64,000 nt of DNA, taken from positions 37,423,450 through 37,487,449 of the forward strand of contig OY757947.1 in assembly GCA_963585895.1 (NCBI GenBank), given 5' to 3'. The DNA is from Sepioteuthis lessoniana (taxonomy: Eukaryota > Mollusca > Cephalopoda > Myopsida > Loliginidae). The first letter of the stretch is position 1, and each line of letters begins with the position of its first letter. Under the pieces are notes generated by a model, which did not search any database, was not told the origin of the DNA, and saw only the letters and a program-made list of their open reading frames with translations. Shown here piece after piece: positions 11,801 through 24,549 of the stretch. The position numbers and the translations under genes are program-made.

Positions 11801-12932
11801 CACAAAGAGAGTTATTCAAATGTAGTTACTACAATGAAGAAAATCCAAAAACTATAGCAAAATGAAACAAGAAAGCAGTAACACTAATAATTCTCTTTAA
11901 AGTCATTTCTTTGCCCACTGTTTTTGTTTGAGCTCAGGATTTGTGATGTTTTTGCTTTTTTTAAAAAAAAAAATAAAACATTTTGTAACAGAAAATACAC
12001 TTTAAAAAATTTCTTATTCCAAAAACCAAATTCCACTCCACATAAAATGTTAGCATTCATCTAAGATTATAATGGGAAGTACTCTATTTCAGAATTTACC
12101 AATTTTACAACTTCAAATTTTTAAAATAATTTTTTCTAATAAATGATTTTCTTTTGAAAAAATAAAAATTAAAAATAAAACCCAGAAAATTCTAAATTTT
12201 TTTTTAGTTTTTATTTTTGATTTATGCTTCATTTTCATGTCCTTTTGCTTTGTATTTTTTATAAAATCAATTTAAAACTGAACCTTAAATAAAAATTTTC
12301 AATCATACTTATATTTTTTTCATTTAATTTCCCGGTATAAATTTCATCAGTAATATTAAGAGGTTTTCATTTTCTAGAAATCTTCATGGTTAATCTCGTA
12401 ATTATCTCAAATGCTTGCCATATTAATCAAATATTTACTGGACAAAAGATTGCCAGCATGGAAATCAGGAAACAAGTGCTTTTGAAATACTCAAGTTAGT
12501 GAAGCGTACAAATAGGTGATTACTGCTCTAACCAATGAAAAGGTGCTAAAATCATTATAAGATAGGAAATTTAAAGGATTAATAATCTTACATGAGAATT
12601 CCTTAAGTCAATGAAAGAATCAAGTACTCTTTACCACACAATAATTTGTTGACTCATACTAGAGTGATGAGTAGGGGAGGAAAATGAACAAGGAGAAAAA
12701 TATTATGAGGATTTAATGAATGAAAAAAGATATAATGGGATTACATTTGAATAAACTGGAATCTGAAATAATGAATGATTATACAAGTGAGGATAATGAA
12801 GAAGTTGATGACAGCAAAATGAAAAATTGACCTTAGTGAGTGAGCAAGATGAAGTAAATAGGATTTTTCTATCAATTGCCAATAGCCACTGAGTGTTTCA
12901 AACAATTTTTTCTAATTAATAATTCAAAATAC

Positions 12933-12935
<3 letters not shown>
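11800..12935. other. AT-rich DNA, no gene seen
   Basis: Low-complexity AT-rich sequence related in parts to 13500-14160 and 5340-5900. No coding or RNA signal. Confidence 0.5.

Positions 12936-12995
<60 letters not shown>
12936..12995. repeat. (GA)n microsatellite
   Basis: About 30 uninterrupted GA units. Confidence 0.95.
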
Positions 12996-12998
<3 letters not shown>

Positions 12999-13119
12999 AT
13001 TTGCTTATTAATCTGATTATTGCTGTATATTTTATTTTTACACAAATTATTTTTCTGAGTTTGTGTGAAACTGAATTAAAATTTAGCTTTTAAATTTCTG
13101 TTCATTCGATACAATTTAT

Positions 13120-13278
13120 CTGAATTATAACCAAAATGAAATATATATACTCTAAGAATAAACCAGGAAAAGTTTGAAATAAATGATGTCTTTTACATGT
13201 AATCAAGACATGATTTCTTTCCCCAAGCCTTTGGAAATATATGAACTCCCTTATTATCTTATTAAATAGTAACACTGC
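13120..13278 (+). repeat. Repeat fragment also flanking the LINE at 26.06 kb
   Basis: Matches 25940-26070 in order (GAATAAACCAGGAAAAGTT, TGAACTCCCTTAT, CTTATTAAATAG, then ACTGCTGTACT here versus ACTACTATACT there). Different mobile elements follow immediately at the two sites. Confidence 0.65.
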
Positions 13279-13495
13279 TGTACTTAAGTTAGCGATCATA
13301 GTCAAGGTATAGGTAAGGACACTACTCCTTTCCATGGATTGCTCCACTTTACCCTTGATCCATACATTATAATGCCAAATGTTAAGCAAGGAGGTATCAA
13401 GTACACTTTTATTAGTTTTTGATATGACTCAACCAGGGATTGAATCCTGGTCTCCAAGGTATTCCGCAAACACTAAATGCTAGGCCAATGGACCA
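13279..13495 (-). mobile_element. SINE-A, diverged copy
   Basis: The minus strand reads the SINE-A head (B-box region GATTCAATCCCTGG) and body to CTAACTTAAG. About 30 bp of the body, including the region before the distal CACC..GGTGTAG hairpin, is lost. More diverged than the 6134 copy. Confidence 0.75.
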
Positions 13496-13499
13496 GTCA

Positions 13500-14925
13500 A
13501 TTGACTAAATATGTAGTGTTTGTTTTTAGACAGTTAAATGCTTTGAAGTATTCTCATGTAACACTAATAATTTTATTTAAAGGAATATTTTTGAACACAG
13601 TTTTCTTAAGCTCATGATTTGTGATTTTTTAAAAATAAAATGACAAAACAGAAAATATGCTTTAGGAAAAGAAAAAAAAAATCTCTTACTTCCAAAATCA
13701 AATTCCCCCCCCCCACCAAATAGCGAAACTTTATGTCAAAGTAATTTATGTACAATTTACTAATTTGAGAACTTCAAATTTAAAAAAAAATTTTTCTAAT
13801 AAATGACAGTGATTTAAAAATAATATTTTGTGTAATATTTAGGTTTTATTTTAAATTCATGCTGCATTTTCTTGCATTTTTGATAAATTAAAAAACTGAA
13901 ACTAATAAAGAAATTTTAGAATCTTTCTATTCTTTCTTTCTTTCAATTTCAGGGTTCAAATTTTATTCATGAAATTTAAATAAAGGAAAATCCATATTAA
14001 TCAATGTAGAAAAATTAAACAATAATTTTTTACAATTTTTCATTTTTAAAATTATCCACAATTTTACTTTCATTTTTTTTTTCATCACAAATAATATTTG
14101 TCATTATTTGAAAAATGCTAAAGAGAATATTTGAAGGAGAATTAAAAATTTAAATTGTTACCTTCGTTTTATCTTATTTTAAAAAAAAAAGGACATCAAG
14201 ATTTTAAGAAAAATAAATATATAATTAAATCTATGATGTATCCTACATAGAACACCTATTGTCAGGACAAGTATTATCTCCCCTTAGGAATATTCTACAG
14301 TCCAAATTACATGTAAAGGTTTCCAAAGCATTGAATATCATATCAAAGATATACTGAATAGAGTTTTACTTGAAAAATTTGTTTGGAAATCTCAGTTACT
14401 TAAAAAACTGAATGAAATATACAAATTTACAATCCTTCCCTTTCACTTTCTATTTAAGGATTCTCATTTCATTTGTAAAATTCAAAAAATTATGAAAAAA
14501 TTAACAATTTAATTAAAAAACACAAGATATGATTGATAGCAATTCAACTCATTAAAAACAGACAATATATTTCTCAGTGGAGTGTTTTCCCTAATGTTTA
14601 TCATTAATGAAAATGTCCCCAGCCAACATAATTCTTAGTGTCACTATAAGTTACATTTAATTTTGGAAAAAAAAATTAGAAATATACAAATTGTGCAAAA
14701 ATTACTTGAGTTATATTTGAGCTAAGTAAAAAAAAACAAAACAACTGTATACACATGTGGTTATTTTGACAGCAATTAAATTAATTATAAATTCTTAGAT
14801 TTACAATAGAATTTCATCTTTATTTCATCTCAAACTTACTTACAGTATATATAGTAGTATATACATTCAGAAGAGATTTCTCTATTTTATATAATAAAAA
14901 AAAGTCAATTTTCAGATATAACAGT
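13500..14925. other. AT-rich DNA, no gene seen
   Basis: Poly(A/T)-rich. The stretch at about 14218-14330 resembles 15720-15806 (CTATGATGTATCCTAC.., TTATCTCCCCTTAGGAATAT). No other structure supported. Confidence 0.5.
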
Positions 14926-15070
14926 AATGGTAATGAAAGAGTACTCCAAATTCTACGATTGGAGCCTCACCATCAGATGCAGTTTAGTGTCACACCCAGG
15001 AGACTAGTTGGGGAGGGGATCTTCCTCTCTACAGTCGGTATATTCTACAGTCCGAGTCAACAGGACGAGG
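14925..15070 (+). repeat. R-family tail fragment
   Basis: Recognisable tail: AATGGTAATGAAAGAGTACTC, CCTCACCATCAGATG, TTTAGTGTCACACCCAGG, GGTATATTCTACAG. The same fragment is found reversed at 34890-35010, together with its downstream flank. Confidence 0.65.
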
Positions 15071-15299
15071 GATGTTGTTGGACAATGTAAACACTGTATT
15101 TATATATAAAAACCATTTCAATCTTCTGTGTCTAATTCCTTTCATAGATATTTCGATAATAACCTATTTAAATCTTATTCATTACATTTCAAAATGAAAT
15201 CGTTTCTAATTTATTTTTATAGTTCTAAATTTATGTAATCGTCAAGTTTAAGTATTTACGAATAATGATCAAAATGGTATAAATATATTATTTTAAGAT

Positions 15300-15610
15300 T
15301 ATGTTGGTGTGCGTGCGTTTGTGTAAGAGAGAGACAGAGGGTGAAGAGAAAGTGGGTAACAGCGTCAATGAGATTGGGCAGAGTCGAGTTGCTCGGCAGT
15401 GCACCAAGATAAAAGAGGAAGCAGACAGTGTGTGTTAGAATGTTGAGAGGCGGGCCACGTGGGTGAGAGAGAGGGAGAGAGAGAGAGAGAGAGAGAAACA
15501 GTGAGAGCAGTTGCAGGCTGACAGAACGAATGAGATTCGTGATAGGCAGAGAATGCGCCAATGAGACTGGAGAGCGGAGAGCAGCCGAGCAGTACACTCA
15601 AGCGGACAGC
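15300..15610 (-). repeat. CT-rich block related to the 33.3-kb tandem array
   Basis: On the minus strand it contains CAGTCTCATTGGCGCATTCTC, a CACGAATCTCATTCG box and a long CT tract. These match one unit of the 139-bp array at 33351-33909. The flank at 15070-15270 also matches 34660-34890 reversed. The two overlapping minus-strand frames here are low-complexity Ser/Leu/Pro translations and not supported as genes. Confidence 0.6.
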
Positions 15611-15790
15611 TTTAATACAAATGTAAAGAGACAGGCTGTAGAGTAGTTTGTAATTTCATATTCTAATTTCCCAGGCGATAAACAGCGCTAGGATCATTCA
15701 AAGATACCGAAAGTATATCATTAAATATATGATTTGTCGTACGTAGGTCACTTATTTGCAGGAGGGGTATTACCACTCCTTAGCAGGAAT

Positions 15791-16076
15791 ATGAATCGCA
15801 TCCAGCGGTATTTGTTGCTCGCCCCACTGAACAGGCAAGTATGGCACAAGGCCTTTTTATAGTGGGTCCGGGTGCAGGGCCATAGCCCACACGCATCCGT
15901 CAGGTTCCAAAAATGCCCTCGGCCCCGTCGGCATTCCCCTTATTAGGGGCGCCTCAGGCGCCGGGCGATAAACCCAACCCTCCTGAAGGAGTTAAAAGCC
16001 TGGGGGAAGGCCCCCTGAGACCGAAGGATAATTTAAAAATCGCTTGCCAAGCGGCCAGCCATGAATCGCATCCAGC
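15791..16076. mobile_element. 254-bp GC-rich insert with perfect 16-bp target duplication
   Basis: The word ATGAATCGCATCCAGC occurs at 15791-15806 and again at 16061-16076. Between them lies sequence far more GC-rich than anything nearby (GGGCCATAGCCCAC, CGGCCCCGTCGGC, GGGGCGCCTCAGGCGCC, GGGGGAAGGCCCCCTGAG). Several self-complementary words suggest strong folding. No Pol III boxes, terminal repeats or poly(A) tail are evident. The 60-codon frame from 15913 is proline-rich and unrecognised. The bracketing repeat is the hallmark of a retroposed or integrated element of unknown class. Confidence 0.65.
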
Positions 16077-16401
16077 TTTGGATTTCCACTGGTAAAACAT
16101 TTAAATAATACTTTCTATAGTCATGAATAATCAAAAAATTTGATGACTATCCTTTATTTATTTATTTGTTTTTGAGGGTCCTAGCTTACTGAACGTCAAA
16201 AATTAATACCAAGCAAGTGGAGATCTTTAATTTCATTAATAGATCTTTAATTTGATTAATAGATATAGGAATAGGTAATTATGGTAAAAATCTTAATTTC
16301 GCAATCATTTTTAAAATATAGACATTAACAGCAAAATTTGCAAAAATACACGGAAAAATAACTCTCAAAACGAATTTTCTCTTCAAATAATCGAATCATC
16401 C

Positions 16402-16467
<66 letters not shown>

Positions 16468-17500
16468 GTTGTTAACAGAACGTCCTACTTCAACGTTCAA
16501 CATGGTTGGCTGAGCTTGGCAAGACGACTGATCCGGTATGCTAGATCATACATATCTCATTATAGAAAAGATACTTTCTGTGAAAACCAATGAAAAAAAA
16601 AATTAATGAATAGGATACAAGGACATTTTCATTACAAAATGAGATTGCAATTATACATATATACATACAGACACAATGGAACTAAGTTAGCAATTATCTA
16701 TATATTTGCATGCACACACGAATGCTTATGATGTGGTGTGTTCCTTCTCGCGTCGAGATAATAAATAATACAAGCTAAGATGAATCCTCCTTTTATAACA
16801 TTTTCAAATTGTCTTTAATTGGAATCATTTTGAGATGAAGCTTCTTAATCTGAGAATTAATTTTTTATTCATTGCGGACTTTTTGTCCGAATCTTGGTAG
16901 TTTTTCTGTTGTTTATTCTTTTCACTATGAAAAAAAAAAAAATTAATTCTCATTTTCAAATTGATAAGACAATTTCTCAAATGTGTATAAGACAACACCA
17001 GAAAAGTATATAGTATTTCCTAAATGGAAATTTAACCATTACAATATACTGTCAAATATATAATTGTCAAGCTGATTTGTAAGGATATATTAAAGTCATT
17101 TTGTTTCCCTGCTTGTCAAATAAAAAGAAATCCTATTATTGGTCTGTCTAGTTGACTCCTTCCCTCACGATGACTAACTTGCCTGCACTGCACGGCTGTT
17201 CACCTCCCTCAGTTCTCGCCTGTACTACCTGGCTTAGATGTCTACTTTACCCAATTCATACTGAGACAGCTTGAATACCTACCCGTTCCCTTTAGGCCCT
17301 TGTTATCTATCTATTCCTTCTTTTTCAACGCCTTTGTCCTGCCCCGTCCACTGTCTGTCTGACTCTCCTCCAATCACACATAAACCATGCTCGGATTACT
17401 GTTATCTATCGATCATAAGACTTTTCAAATTCATAATATGTCAACTGAAATATAATTGATATGCCCTAATATAATAACTACATTAAAATGTTTAACAGAT
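16077..17500. other. Intergenic DNA with (TA)n
   Basis: AT-rich, with (TA)n at 16404-16466. A relatively GC-rich, pyrimidine-rich stretch at about 17150-17400 has no recognisable product. Confidence 0.5.
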
Positions 17501-17504
17501 AGTC

Positions 17505-17795
17505 GTGGTTTAATGATTATAATAGACATGGTTATCGTCGTAGGAAATGGACACGGCGACACGAGTTCAAGTCCTGGACGAGACTGTCTGCATTTCACAT
17601 AGCACTAATACCCTTGGGAAAGGTATGAATCCAATTATTCTCCCTCCAGCTATGGGGAAATAGTAGGGCAGACTGGGTTCTTCTGCCTTGGTGAGGCAAC
17701 TACTCTAGGAGAAGGAAAACTCTGAATTCAAACCTGTTAAACTCCGCTTAAAAATTGTCCTTGTGTCATATCCTGCCCGAGAGGAGGGGGTTAGT
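17505..17795 (+). mobile_element. tRNA-like SINE family SINE-B
   Basis: The head contains CACGAGTTCAAGTCCTGG, a good Pol III B box, downstream of an A-box-like GTGGTTTAATG. The body carries CCCTTGGGAAAGGTATGAATCC, CCCTCCAGCTATGGGG and AGGAGAAGGAAAACTC, and ends CATATCCTGCCCGAGAGGAGGGG. A close second copy sits inside the satellite at 41978-42255. The shared GAAAGGTATxxATCCAA body word also appears in the older neighbour at 17800-18010. Confidence 0.7.
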
Positions 17796-17799
17796 AAAT

Positions 17800-18010
17800 A
17801 TGATATAATAATAGACATGGCGAACAGAGTTCAAATCTTGGATGAGGCTTGGGAAAGGTATTCATCCAACTATTCTATGTTCTGGTATAGCGAAATAGTT
17901 GGGATGATTTTGCTCTTTAATTTTGCAATGGCAACCGATCTAGGAGAAGCACAATTCTCAATTCATGATGGTTCAACTCTACTAAAACATTGCCCTGGTC
18001 TCACATCAAG
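17800..18010 (+). repeat. Older SINE-B-related copy
   Basis: Reads AGACATGGCGAACAGAGTTCAAATCTTGG, then GGGAAAGGTATTCATCCAAC and GGCAACCGATCTAGGAGAAG. It is a diverged relative directly downstream of the better copy. Similar remnants occur near 1600-1730, 22280-22390 and, reversed, 35740-35820. The 89-codon frame at 17763 is accidental. Confidence 0.5.
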
Positions 18011-18690
18011 CTTGTGCAGAGAGAGTTGCTAAATATATTAAAATCTTGAAGTGATCTGAAAATATCAGATGTGAAAAAATTGGAAAATAATCTATGAAGT
18101 AAAGAATTTTATATTACTCAGTATTGATTAGTACATAAAATTAATAATTAACAGATGTCCACCAGCAAAAAACACCATCTTAAAATTCGGATACTGAGCA
18201 GGTTATGTGATGATACAAAAAAAGTAATGTCATCAAAATTAATACCTTCTTTATAAAATGTATTGTAATACGACTATATAAATTGATTATCCACTTCGAG
18301 CGAGATATGATAATTGCTGTTATAGCGACACAAATAATTTCAACATTAGAGGAGTTGAGAAGTTCTTCATATAATTTCCTCTGTTTAGATTATTTTTTAC
18401 CAATGGGATCCATGAATTGCAACACCATTAGAAGGGTACCAACTCCAAGGTTTGGTTTCGCTTTGTTTTATGCCACTTCAACAACTGTAGGTCATTAATG
18501 CCAAATCCATATATATATATATATATATACACACACTGATTTTTTTGTTTTTCCTTTTATATTGAAGGTTTGCTTAGATATGGCCGAGATTATTTACTTT
18601 ATCTCTAGTTCCTCTAGGAATCACCTATCGATATATTGATCTGGTTTACCTTTTACTAGTATTTGCTTAGTAGCGGCACATATTCCTGAA
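18010..18690. other. Intergenic DNA with R head fragment
   Basis: Contains a diverged R head at about 18445-18510 (GTTTTATGCCACTTCAAC..GGTCATTAATGCC), followed by short (TA)n. The words TGAGCAGG..GATGATACAAAAAAAGTAATGTxATCAAAAT are repeated near 21200-21260. No gene. Confidence 0.5.
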
Positions 18691-19790
18691 ATACTTACAG
18701 TTGCTGCTGTTGATTAAGTGGTCACCCATATTTATATTGAACTGGCTCATCACTGCTTACCTTCTTTCTTATTCTTTACTAACTTCCATTAGAGATGGCA
18801 CATTGGTTTCAGCTCTTTTCCAATAACTGTTGCTGCCTTAGAAATTACTTTTCTTTCCATTCACTCCTAATTTCCTAAGGCACACAGGCCTCAGGTAGCT
18901 GTTTTGAGTTAATTGATCATCCATTGAATTATATCTTAAACTCAAAACTGCTGAACTTCTTTCATATTCTTTTCATTCACTAAGTTTAACTTACACAGAG
19001 AATTGCAGTAGAGAGCTAAGACATCTTTCTGAACAACAAGCAGCCTTGTTGGGGGGGGGGGGAGTCTTCACCCTCTAAAGAGTAGCAGCCAGCATCTACT
19101 ACAACCCCAGTCAACAGGATAGAAATGAGGCTACATTTCTTTTATAAATAGATAAAACTCTAATAAAACCTCATATAGAATATTATAAATAGGCCTCGTG
19201 TTCAGACATGGAAATTGCTGAGTAATATTGACATTGAAAGGGATAAGACTAACTAAAATAACCAAAAAACTAAAGATTAAACTTCTACAGTGAAATTAGA
19301 GCAATTAATTTTCATAACGAGAAAGAAGTATAAAGTTTAATCTAAATTTTAAACTTGATGATAATGCAATTTCTTACTAAGTGAGACACTTTCTCAATAT
19401 TTCTTCTCTAATTCAAAATATGTCCATTGTGATTTTAAAATTTGTATCTACTAAACAATTTGAACATTTGGTGGGGGGAGGGGCTAACATATTTGCAAAA
19501 AATTGCCTAATCAGATCAAAAACAGAATTAGTGTAGAAAATTATAACAATCAAATAAGATGGTTTCTGGAATATGCGATTTTTTTTTCAAGACAGATGCG
19601 AGAAGATGATCAACTGTGAAATTGTCAAAGAATGTAAATAACAAAAAAAATGTGAATGAGTTAGAACTAATTTCTTTGCATATAATTGATATTATTTCTG
19701 CAGTAAAATGATTTCAATTATTAAAAACATTATTGCAGTAAATATCATCATTTTAAAATAATCTACTGTGTTACAGCTAATATATTCATA
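18690..19790 (+). repeat. Dispersed repeat family S1, copy b
   Basis: Collinear with 240-1460 in the same orientation and with 31480-32360 reversed. It has small deletions (the 540-640 block is missing) and a G run at about 19050. Confidence 0.7.
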
Positions 19791-19799
19791 TAGTTTACA

Positions 19800-20108
19800 T
19801 TGGTTGGTTGGTTGTTTGGGTTTTGTTTTATTTACCTTTGTAGGTTATTGAATGCCAAATACAATTTTTATGAAAATAGTATGTTCTTAATCAAACAACT
19901 CTGGGCCTTATCAGGTGCTACCATTCCAGGCAAGAGTGGACCCAGAACCAATGGCAATGAAGGGGTACTCTGCATTCCCCAAAGCTCCTGCATAACTGTA
20001 ACCTCACCATCAGATTGTTAATGTCATATCAAGGACACTCTTTGAGGGGTGGGTCTTACCCCTCTGCAGAGATGTATTCAGTGTATTCTACAGCCCCAGC
20101 CAACCAGG
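19800..20108 (+). repeat. Family R element, short copy
   Basis: Head (GGTTGGTTGG.., TAGGTTATTGAATGCC) joined almost directly to a single tail (GGGCCTTATCAGGTGCTACC to CAGCCCCAGCCAACCAGG), lacking the minisatellite core. Confidence 0.75.
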
Positions 20109-20109
20109 T

Positions 20110-20728
20110 AAAGTTTACTTTGCTGTAATACCAATGAAATGAAGACTTGACATTCACCACTCCTCTAGAACTACAGCCTCACCACCAGATACAAAAACAC
20201 CCTTTGTCAGGTAAGCTTACTCTTTGGCACCCCAAATTTAAATACTGAAGAAGACTGTCCTTCACAATGATAATTCTTTCTATAATCATAATTATTGAAG
20301 AATTTCATATCTCACATTAATTTGTTTCTTTTACTAACATTCATTTCAAAACATCAAATCAGATTTTCTTTGTCGTCTGTTGGGGCTAACTTTGAAAATT
20401 TCAGAAACAAATATCAAAGTTCCCTCATAACTATTTTAAGGAATGAGAAATGATCTAATAGCAACTGTCATAATAATACAATTTCTTAATTAATTTTCAA
20501 TATTTCTTCTTTCACTGGAAATTTATAATCAAAAGATTTTTCAAAAATTCAAGTTTAGAAACCACTCAGAAATTTTTGCTAAAACAGTAATATATCGTTG
20601 TAAAAAATGGCCTGATCAGATAAAAATCTGCAGGAGTGTGGAAAATTGGATGATTTTAAGAAAAAAATTAATTTATTAAAGATTTATTTAAGAAGATAGA
20701 CTATAATGGATATTGTCCAGGGAGGTAT

Positions 20729-20759
<31 letters not shown>

Positions 20760-21092
20760 AATTTCTTTTTGAATCAATAAATGTCAACTTTACTGGATTA
20801 GATAATGTCAAAATAAGTCATTTCATTGAAGCAATTTCAAGAAACAATTTCTATTCAATAATGTTAATTATCATAATATCCATTATCAAACAATTATATC
20901 AGTAAATAATTATTCATAACACAATTTGCATAGAATTATAGGCTTTCAAGTATGCCTATTATATACTTAACATTTGTAAGGACTTAGAAATACTTACTTG
21001 AAAGCATCTATTTAATAATAATCATTTGTAATCAATTCTAGCTTCAATGACTAAACTTAATACAAATTGCTGTCTTATCTTTTCAAGTCTTC

Positions 21093-21149
<57 letters not shown>

Positions 21150-21681
21150 TGTATGTATCCCTTTTGAAAGTAAGATAGAGTAAATCTTAAAATTCAGATA
21201 CTCATCCGGTACTGGGATGATACCATAAAAAAAAAAGGTAATGTTATCAAAATGAATACCTTCTTTATAAAATGATATGGATTTTAATACTTGTTTATGA
21301 ATTGATAATACCCTTTTTATCGAGATATTCTTAAAATTGCTGTTCTAGCGATACAAACCATTTCAACGCTTGGTGGGAGGGGGGAATTTCTTGTAATGAT
21401 TTCCTCTGTACAGTTTTCATTATTTTTGGACCACTGGGATCAAAGCATGGCAACACTGATGTAAGAACTATATCAACTGCAAAGGGGTTTATGTTGAAAA
21501 ATAATCATCATTCCACAAGAGCATCTTGGTCAGCCTATGAACTTTTCAATCAGCCTTTGTATATAGAATAGAAAATTCAATACCATCAAGTTTCTGAATG
21601 TAAAAAAATACTCGATGCTATTGGCATAGAAAAAATCTAAATGAACATGAGATGATCTTATATGTATTGGCCTTAAATGTC

Positions 21682-21724
<43 letters not shown>

Positions 21725-22210
21725 GATTTGAAAACTCATTTTGCAACAAGCATTAGTAAATGAGCGTGAACCCATTTCTCGTAAACAATTAACTCGATTC
21801 AAGTGTTGCTATATAACAGTCACAATTTAATAGTAGTCATTGGTTTGCTCACTTAGTGAGTAGGTAATTTAATTATTAAATGAGTTTTAACTTATTTATT
21901 TACACACTAGTATTGATATTGTTTCTACAGTTAAATGATAACAATATTTGAAAAATTATAGTAGTAAGTAACTATTCATAACACAATTTGCATAGGATTA
22001 TAGCATTTCATTTATGCCAATAAAAAACTCATAATTTACAAGGACTTAGAAATATTTAAGTGAAAGAATATATCTAAAAATATTCATTCATAAATAATTT
22101 TACCTTCAATGACTAAACTTAAAACAAGTGACATTCTTATACTTTCAATCTTCTTGAAAATATATCTTTGTAAATAATTTTATGGTTACAAGTAAGTAAA
22201 ATATTCACAG
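20110..22210. other. Repeat-derived AT-rich DNA, no gene seen
   Basis: Holds diverged S1/S2 pieces, a poly(A) run at 20736-20757, and (TA)n at 21097-21158 and 21686-21722. No coding frame is supported. Confidence 0.5.
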
Positions 22211-22740
22211 CTTCATAATTAGTTGCAGTATCAATGGTTTAAAATAATTTGCCATGTTACAGTCAATTGAAATACTCATGTCTTTGATAAAGGTGTAAAT
22301 CAATCTCTTATGCCCATCTTCCCATGAGAGGCTAAGATCATTTATCATTGGTATGGCAACCAATCTAGAAGGAGCAAAATATTCAAACCAGCTGTACTCT
22401 GACAGAGTTGTTGTTTATGATATTAAATCTAACAGCAAAATCTAATAAAGGATATATTTTTATCCCTTACATGGTGAAAAAGAAAATTTTTTTATCTTAG
22501 ACATTCCTTGAACTTTATGAACAGTTATCTCCCTTTTACTGTCAATAATTTAGAATATTAATTTGTTTTTTGTTTTTTTTCTTTCAAAGGCATTTCTGTT
22601 GTTTCATCTTAATAGACATTCTTATATTTTCTTAAAATCATAAAATATATATATATATATAAGACAAGAACATATTTTTTAATTAATTAGATTAATTTGA
22701 TTTTATTCTCTTGGCCTTTTTCAAACTTGACCTATATACA
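22210..22740 (+). repeat. S2 family copy
   Basis: Contains AGCTGTACTCTGACAGAGTTG, AACAGTTATCTCCCTTTTACT, short (TA)n at about 22646-22661 and TTCTCTTGGCCTTTTTCAAACT, in the family order. It adjoins duplication copy B. Confidence 0.6.
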
Positions 22741-23360
22741 TTCGTCATCATTTAATAGTGTTAAAAATTGTTATGCGAAAAAACGTTAAAAAATTAAACA
22801 TCTCAAGTTCAGAAATTGGTAAATGCTGAAATAGCTTACTGCACTTTATCACCTGACAAACACCAGCTATCATTTTGAGTGAATTAGTTTTGCAAGTAAC
22901 TCATTTTCGATGTTTTTTCATATATGTGATGGTGTAAAATCATCCCCACCCCCACAGAAAAGCCCCAAATCTCGAGGTTAAGTAAAAATAATTTGTTTTC
23001 AAATTAGTTAGAAAGATTTAGAACATTTAATTTTTAAAAAATACTTCAACGACTTTCTTGATCTCTACCCAATAAAAATGATTTAGTAGCAACACAGGAA
23101 ACAATTCAACAGTGTGCAAGCAAAAAATACATGCATGTATAAACTAAAAGCATAATTGGGCATAAAAAAATCATTTTCACCTACCACAGTATGTCCCGTT
23201 TTGTGTGATCAGAAAAGACACAAAGAGAAACAAGTCTAATCACTTCCGCCCTTAACAAACCTAATGAATGGCCAGATCTTTATGAAATAGCCGTTATAAT
23301 TAAAGTTATAAAATGATCTGTGGGGAAGTGAAGAACTTACTTTGAAGTTGTTGCTTATTT

Positions 23361-23375
23361 CAAAATGGCGACCTC
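23361..23375 (+). promoter_or_regulatory. YY1-like motif, copy B
   Basis: CAAAATGGCGACC is conserved with copy A; a CRE-like TGACGTCA follows near 23608. A second CAAAATGGCGG word lies on the opposite strand at about 24472-24482, giving outward-reading motifs about 1.1 kb apart. That one is mutated in copy A. Confidence 0.3.
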
Positions 23376-23411
23376 CTCAGTATCGATGACAAATTACAAA
23401 GGATTCTGAAA

Positions 23412-23531
23412 ATGTTGCCTGTTCGACAAAAACATCTTCAAAAGCGAAAAGAAATTACCCTTAACGCATCCATGCTAAACGTTCAAGAATTACTCTCCAT
23501 CATTATCCAGATAATAAATGTCACTAGATAA
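23412..23531 (+). other. Short conserved ORF, copy B
   Basis: Same 39-codon frame as at 6853-6972, with identical first 26 residues. The surrounding 105 bases are identical between the copies, whereas flanks a few tens of bases away differ by roughly 10%. No family recognised. Confidence 0.25.
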
Positions 23532-24357
23532 ATAAAATGAAAACGACATGTATAATTGTCAATGTCTTCTATGTGTTTCCCACCAGTGAATGTAATGAAT
23601 AAGGAAATGACGTCATCGTCTACGAGGCATTCTGGTAAAAAAAAAATTGTCGCGACTATACTATAAAATTTTTCAAATTCGACATCACAAAATTGTTTTA
23701 GAATTTAAAAAATCTTATTAATTAAAATCCTATTCTATTTTGATTAGAAAACAGGCATATATATTTTGTCATGTTTTATATCACAAATCCGAATACATCC
23801 GAATGTTTACGAAAAGAAAAGATAACTGCGTTTAAATTATAACCGAGAATTATCAGCGTCGTCATCCCCTACTACGATTAATATAGTTATTTAGAAATTA
23901 ACAACAAAAATATCAGCAAAATCCAAATACTTACGTAATAATAGAAAGGTTACCCTAAATTATAACGAAATATATTATTAGTAACGATACTTTATCTTTT
24001 TTCACATGAAGCCCATATATTTTAACGCGTTAGCATGAACAGAAAAAATAACACGACAATCTTAAATCAAGTGTCACAATATATGTATTCATTTGATTGT
24101 ATGCCCATTTTGAAGTTTTCATTTGAAAATTTTTATCTGTGATATTACTGGATGTTTTCCGTTTAAATATGTATCAGACTTTTTGAATGATTTGATATCA
24201 AATCCGCTTCATACATAAATGATTTGAAAATGAAGAGTTAACACTTAACTATATGTTAAATGACTTGTTAAAGCTAATTTGTCTGCAAACAAATTGTTTT
24301 CAAATATTGCTAACACTAATAATTCAGTATTTAAATATTCTAAAGCGTTTGCAAGAA

Positions 24358-24549
24358 TCAAAAAAATAAATAAAACGACACGATATTTGGAACAGAATTC
24401 GAGTGACTCAAACACGCTGATCGTTTTACGCGTGAGTCTCGCTCATGTCTTTTTCGCGCAAATAATCTTCTCCGCCATTTTGTCTTCTTGAGCCGATAAA
24501 TCAAGCTATTATCTTTACCAGTTAATATAGTTATTAAGTTCAAAGACAA
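24358..24549 (-). other. ORF shared by both duplication copies, copy B
   Basis: Counterpart of the minus-strand frame at 7818-8075. Keeps LTGKDNSLIY and KRHER.SRV, and is rich in Arg/Lys. It is longer at the N-terminus and shorter at the C-terminus than copy A. Unrecognised; may be non-coding. Confidence 0.25.

Noticed and set aside
15256..15601. Two overlapping minus-strand ORFs rich in Ser/Leu
   Set aside because: Translations of a CT-rich tract and its flank, with relatives in non-coding repeats at 33-35 kb.
16485..16560. Possible tRNA (GGTTGGCTGAGCTTGGC)
   Set aside because: Only an A-box-like word; no matching B box or cloverleaf.
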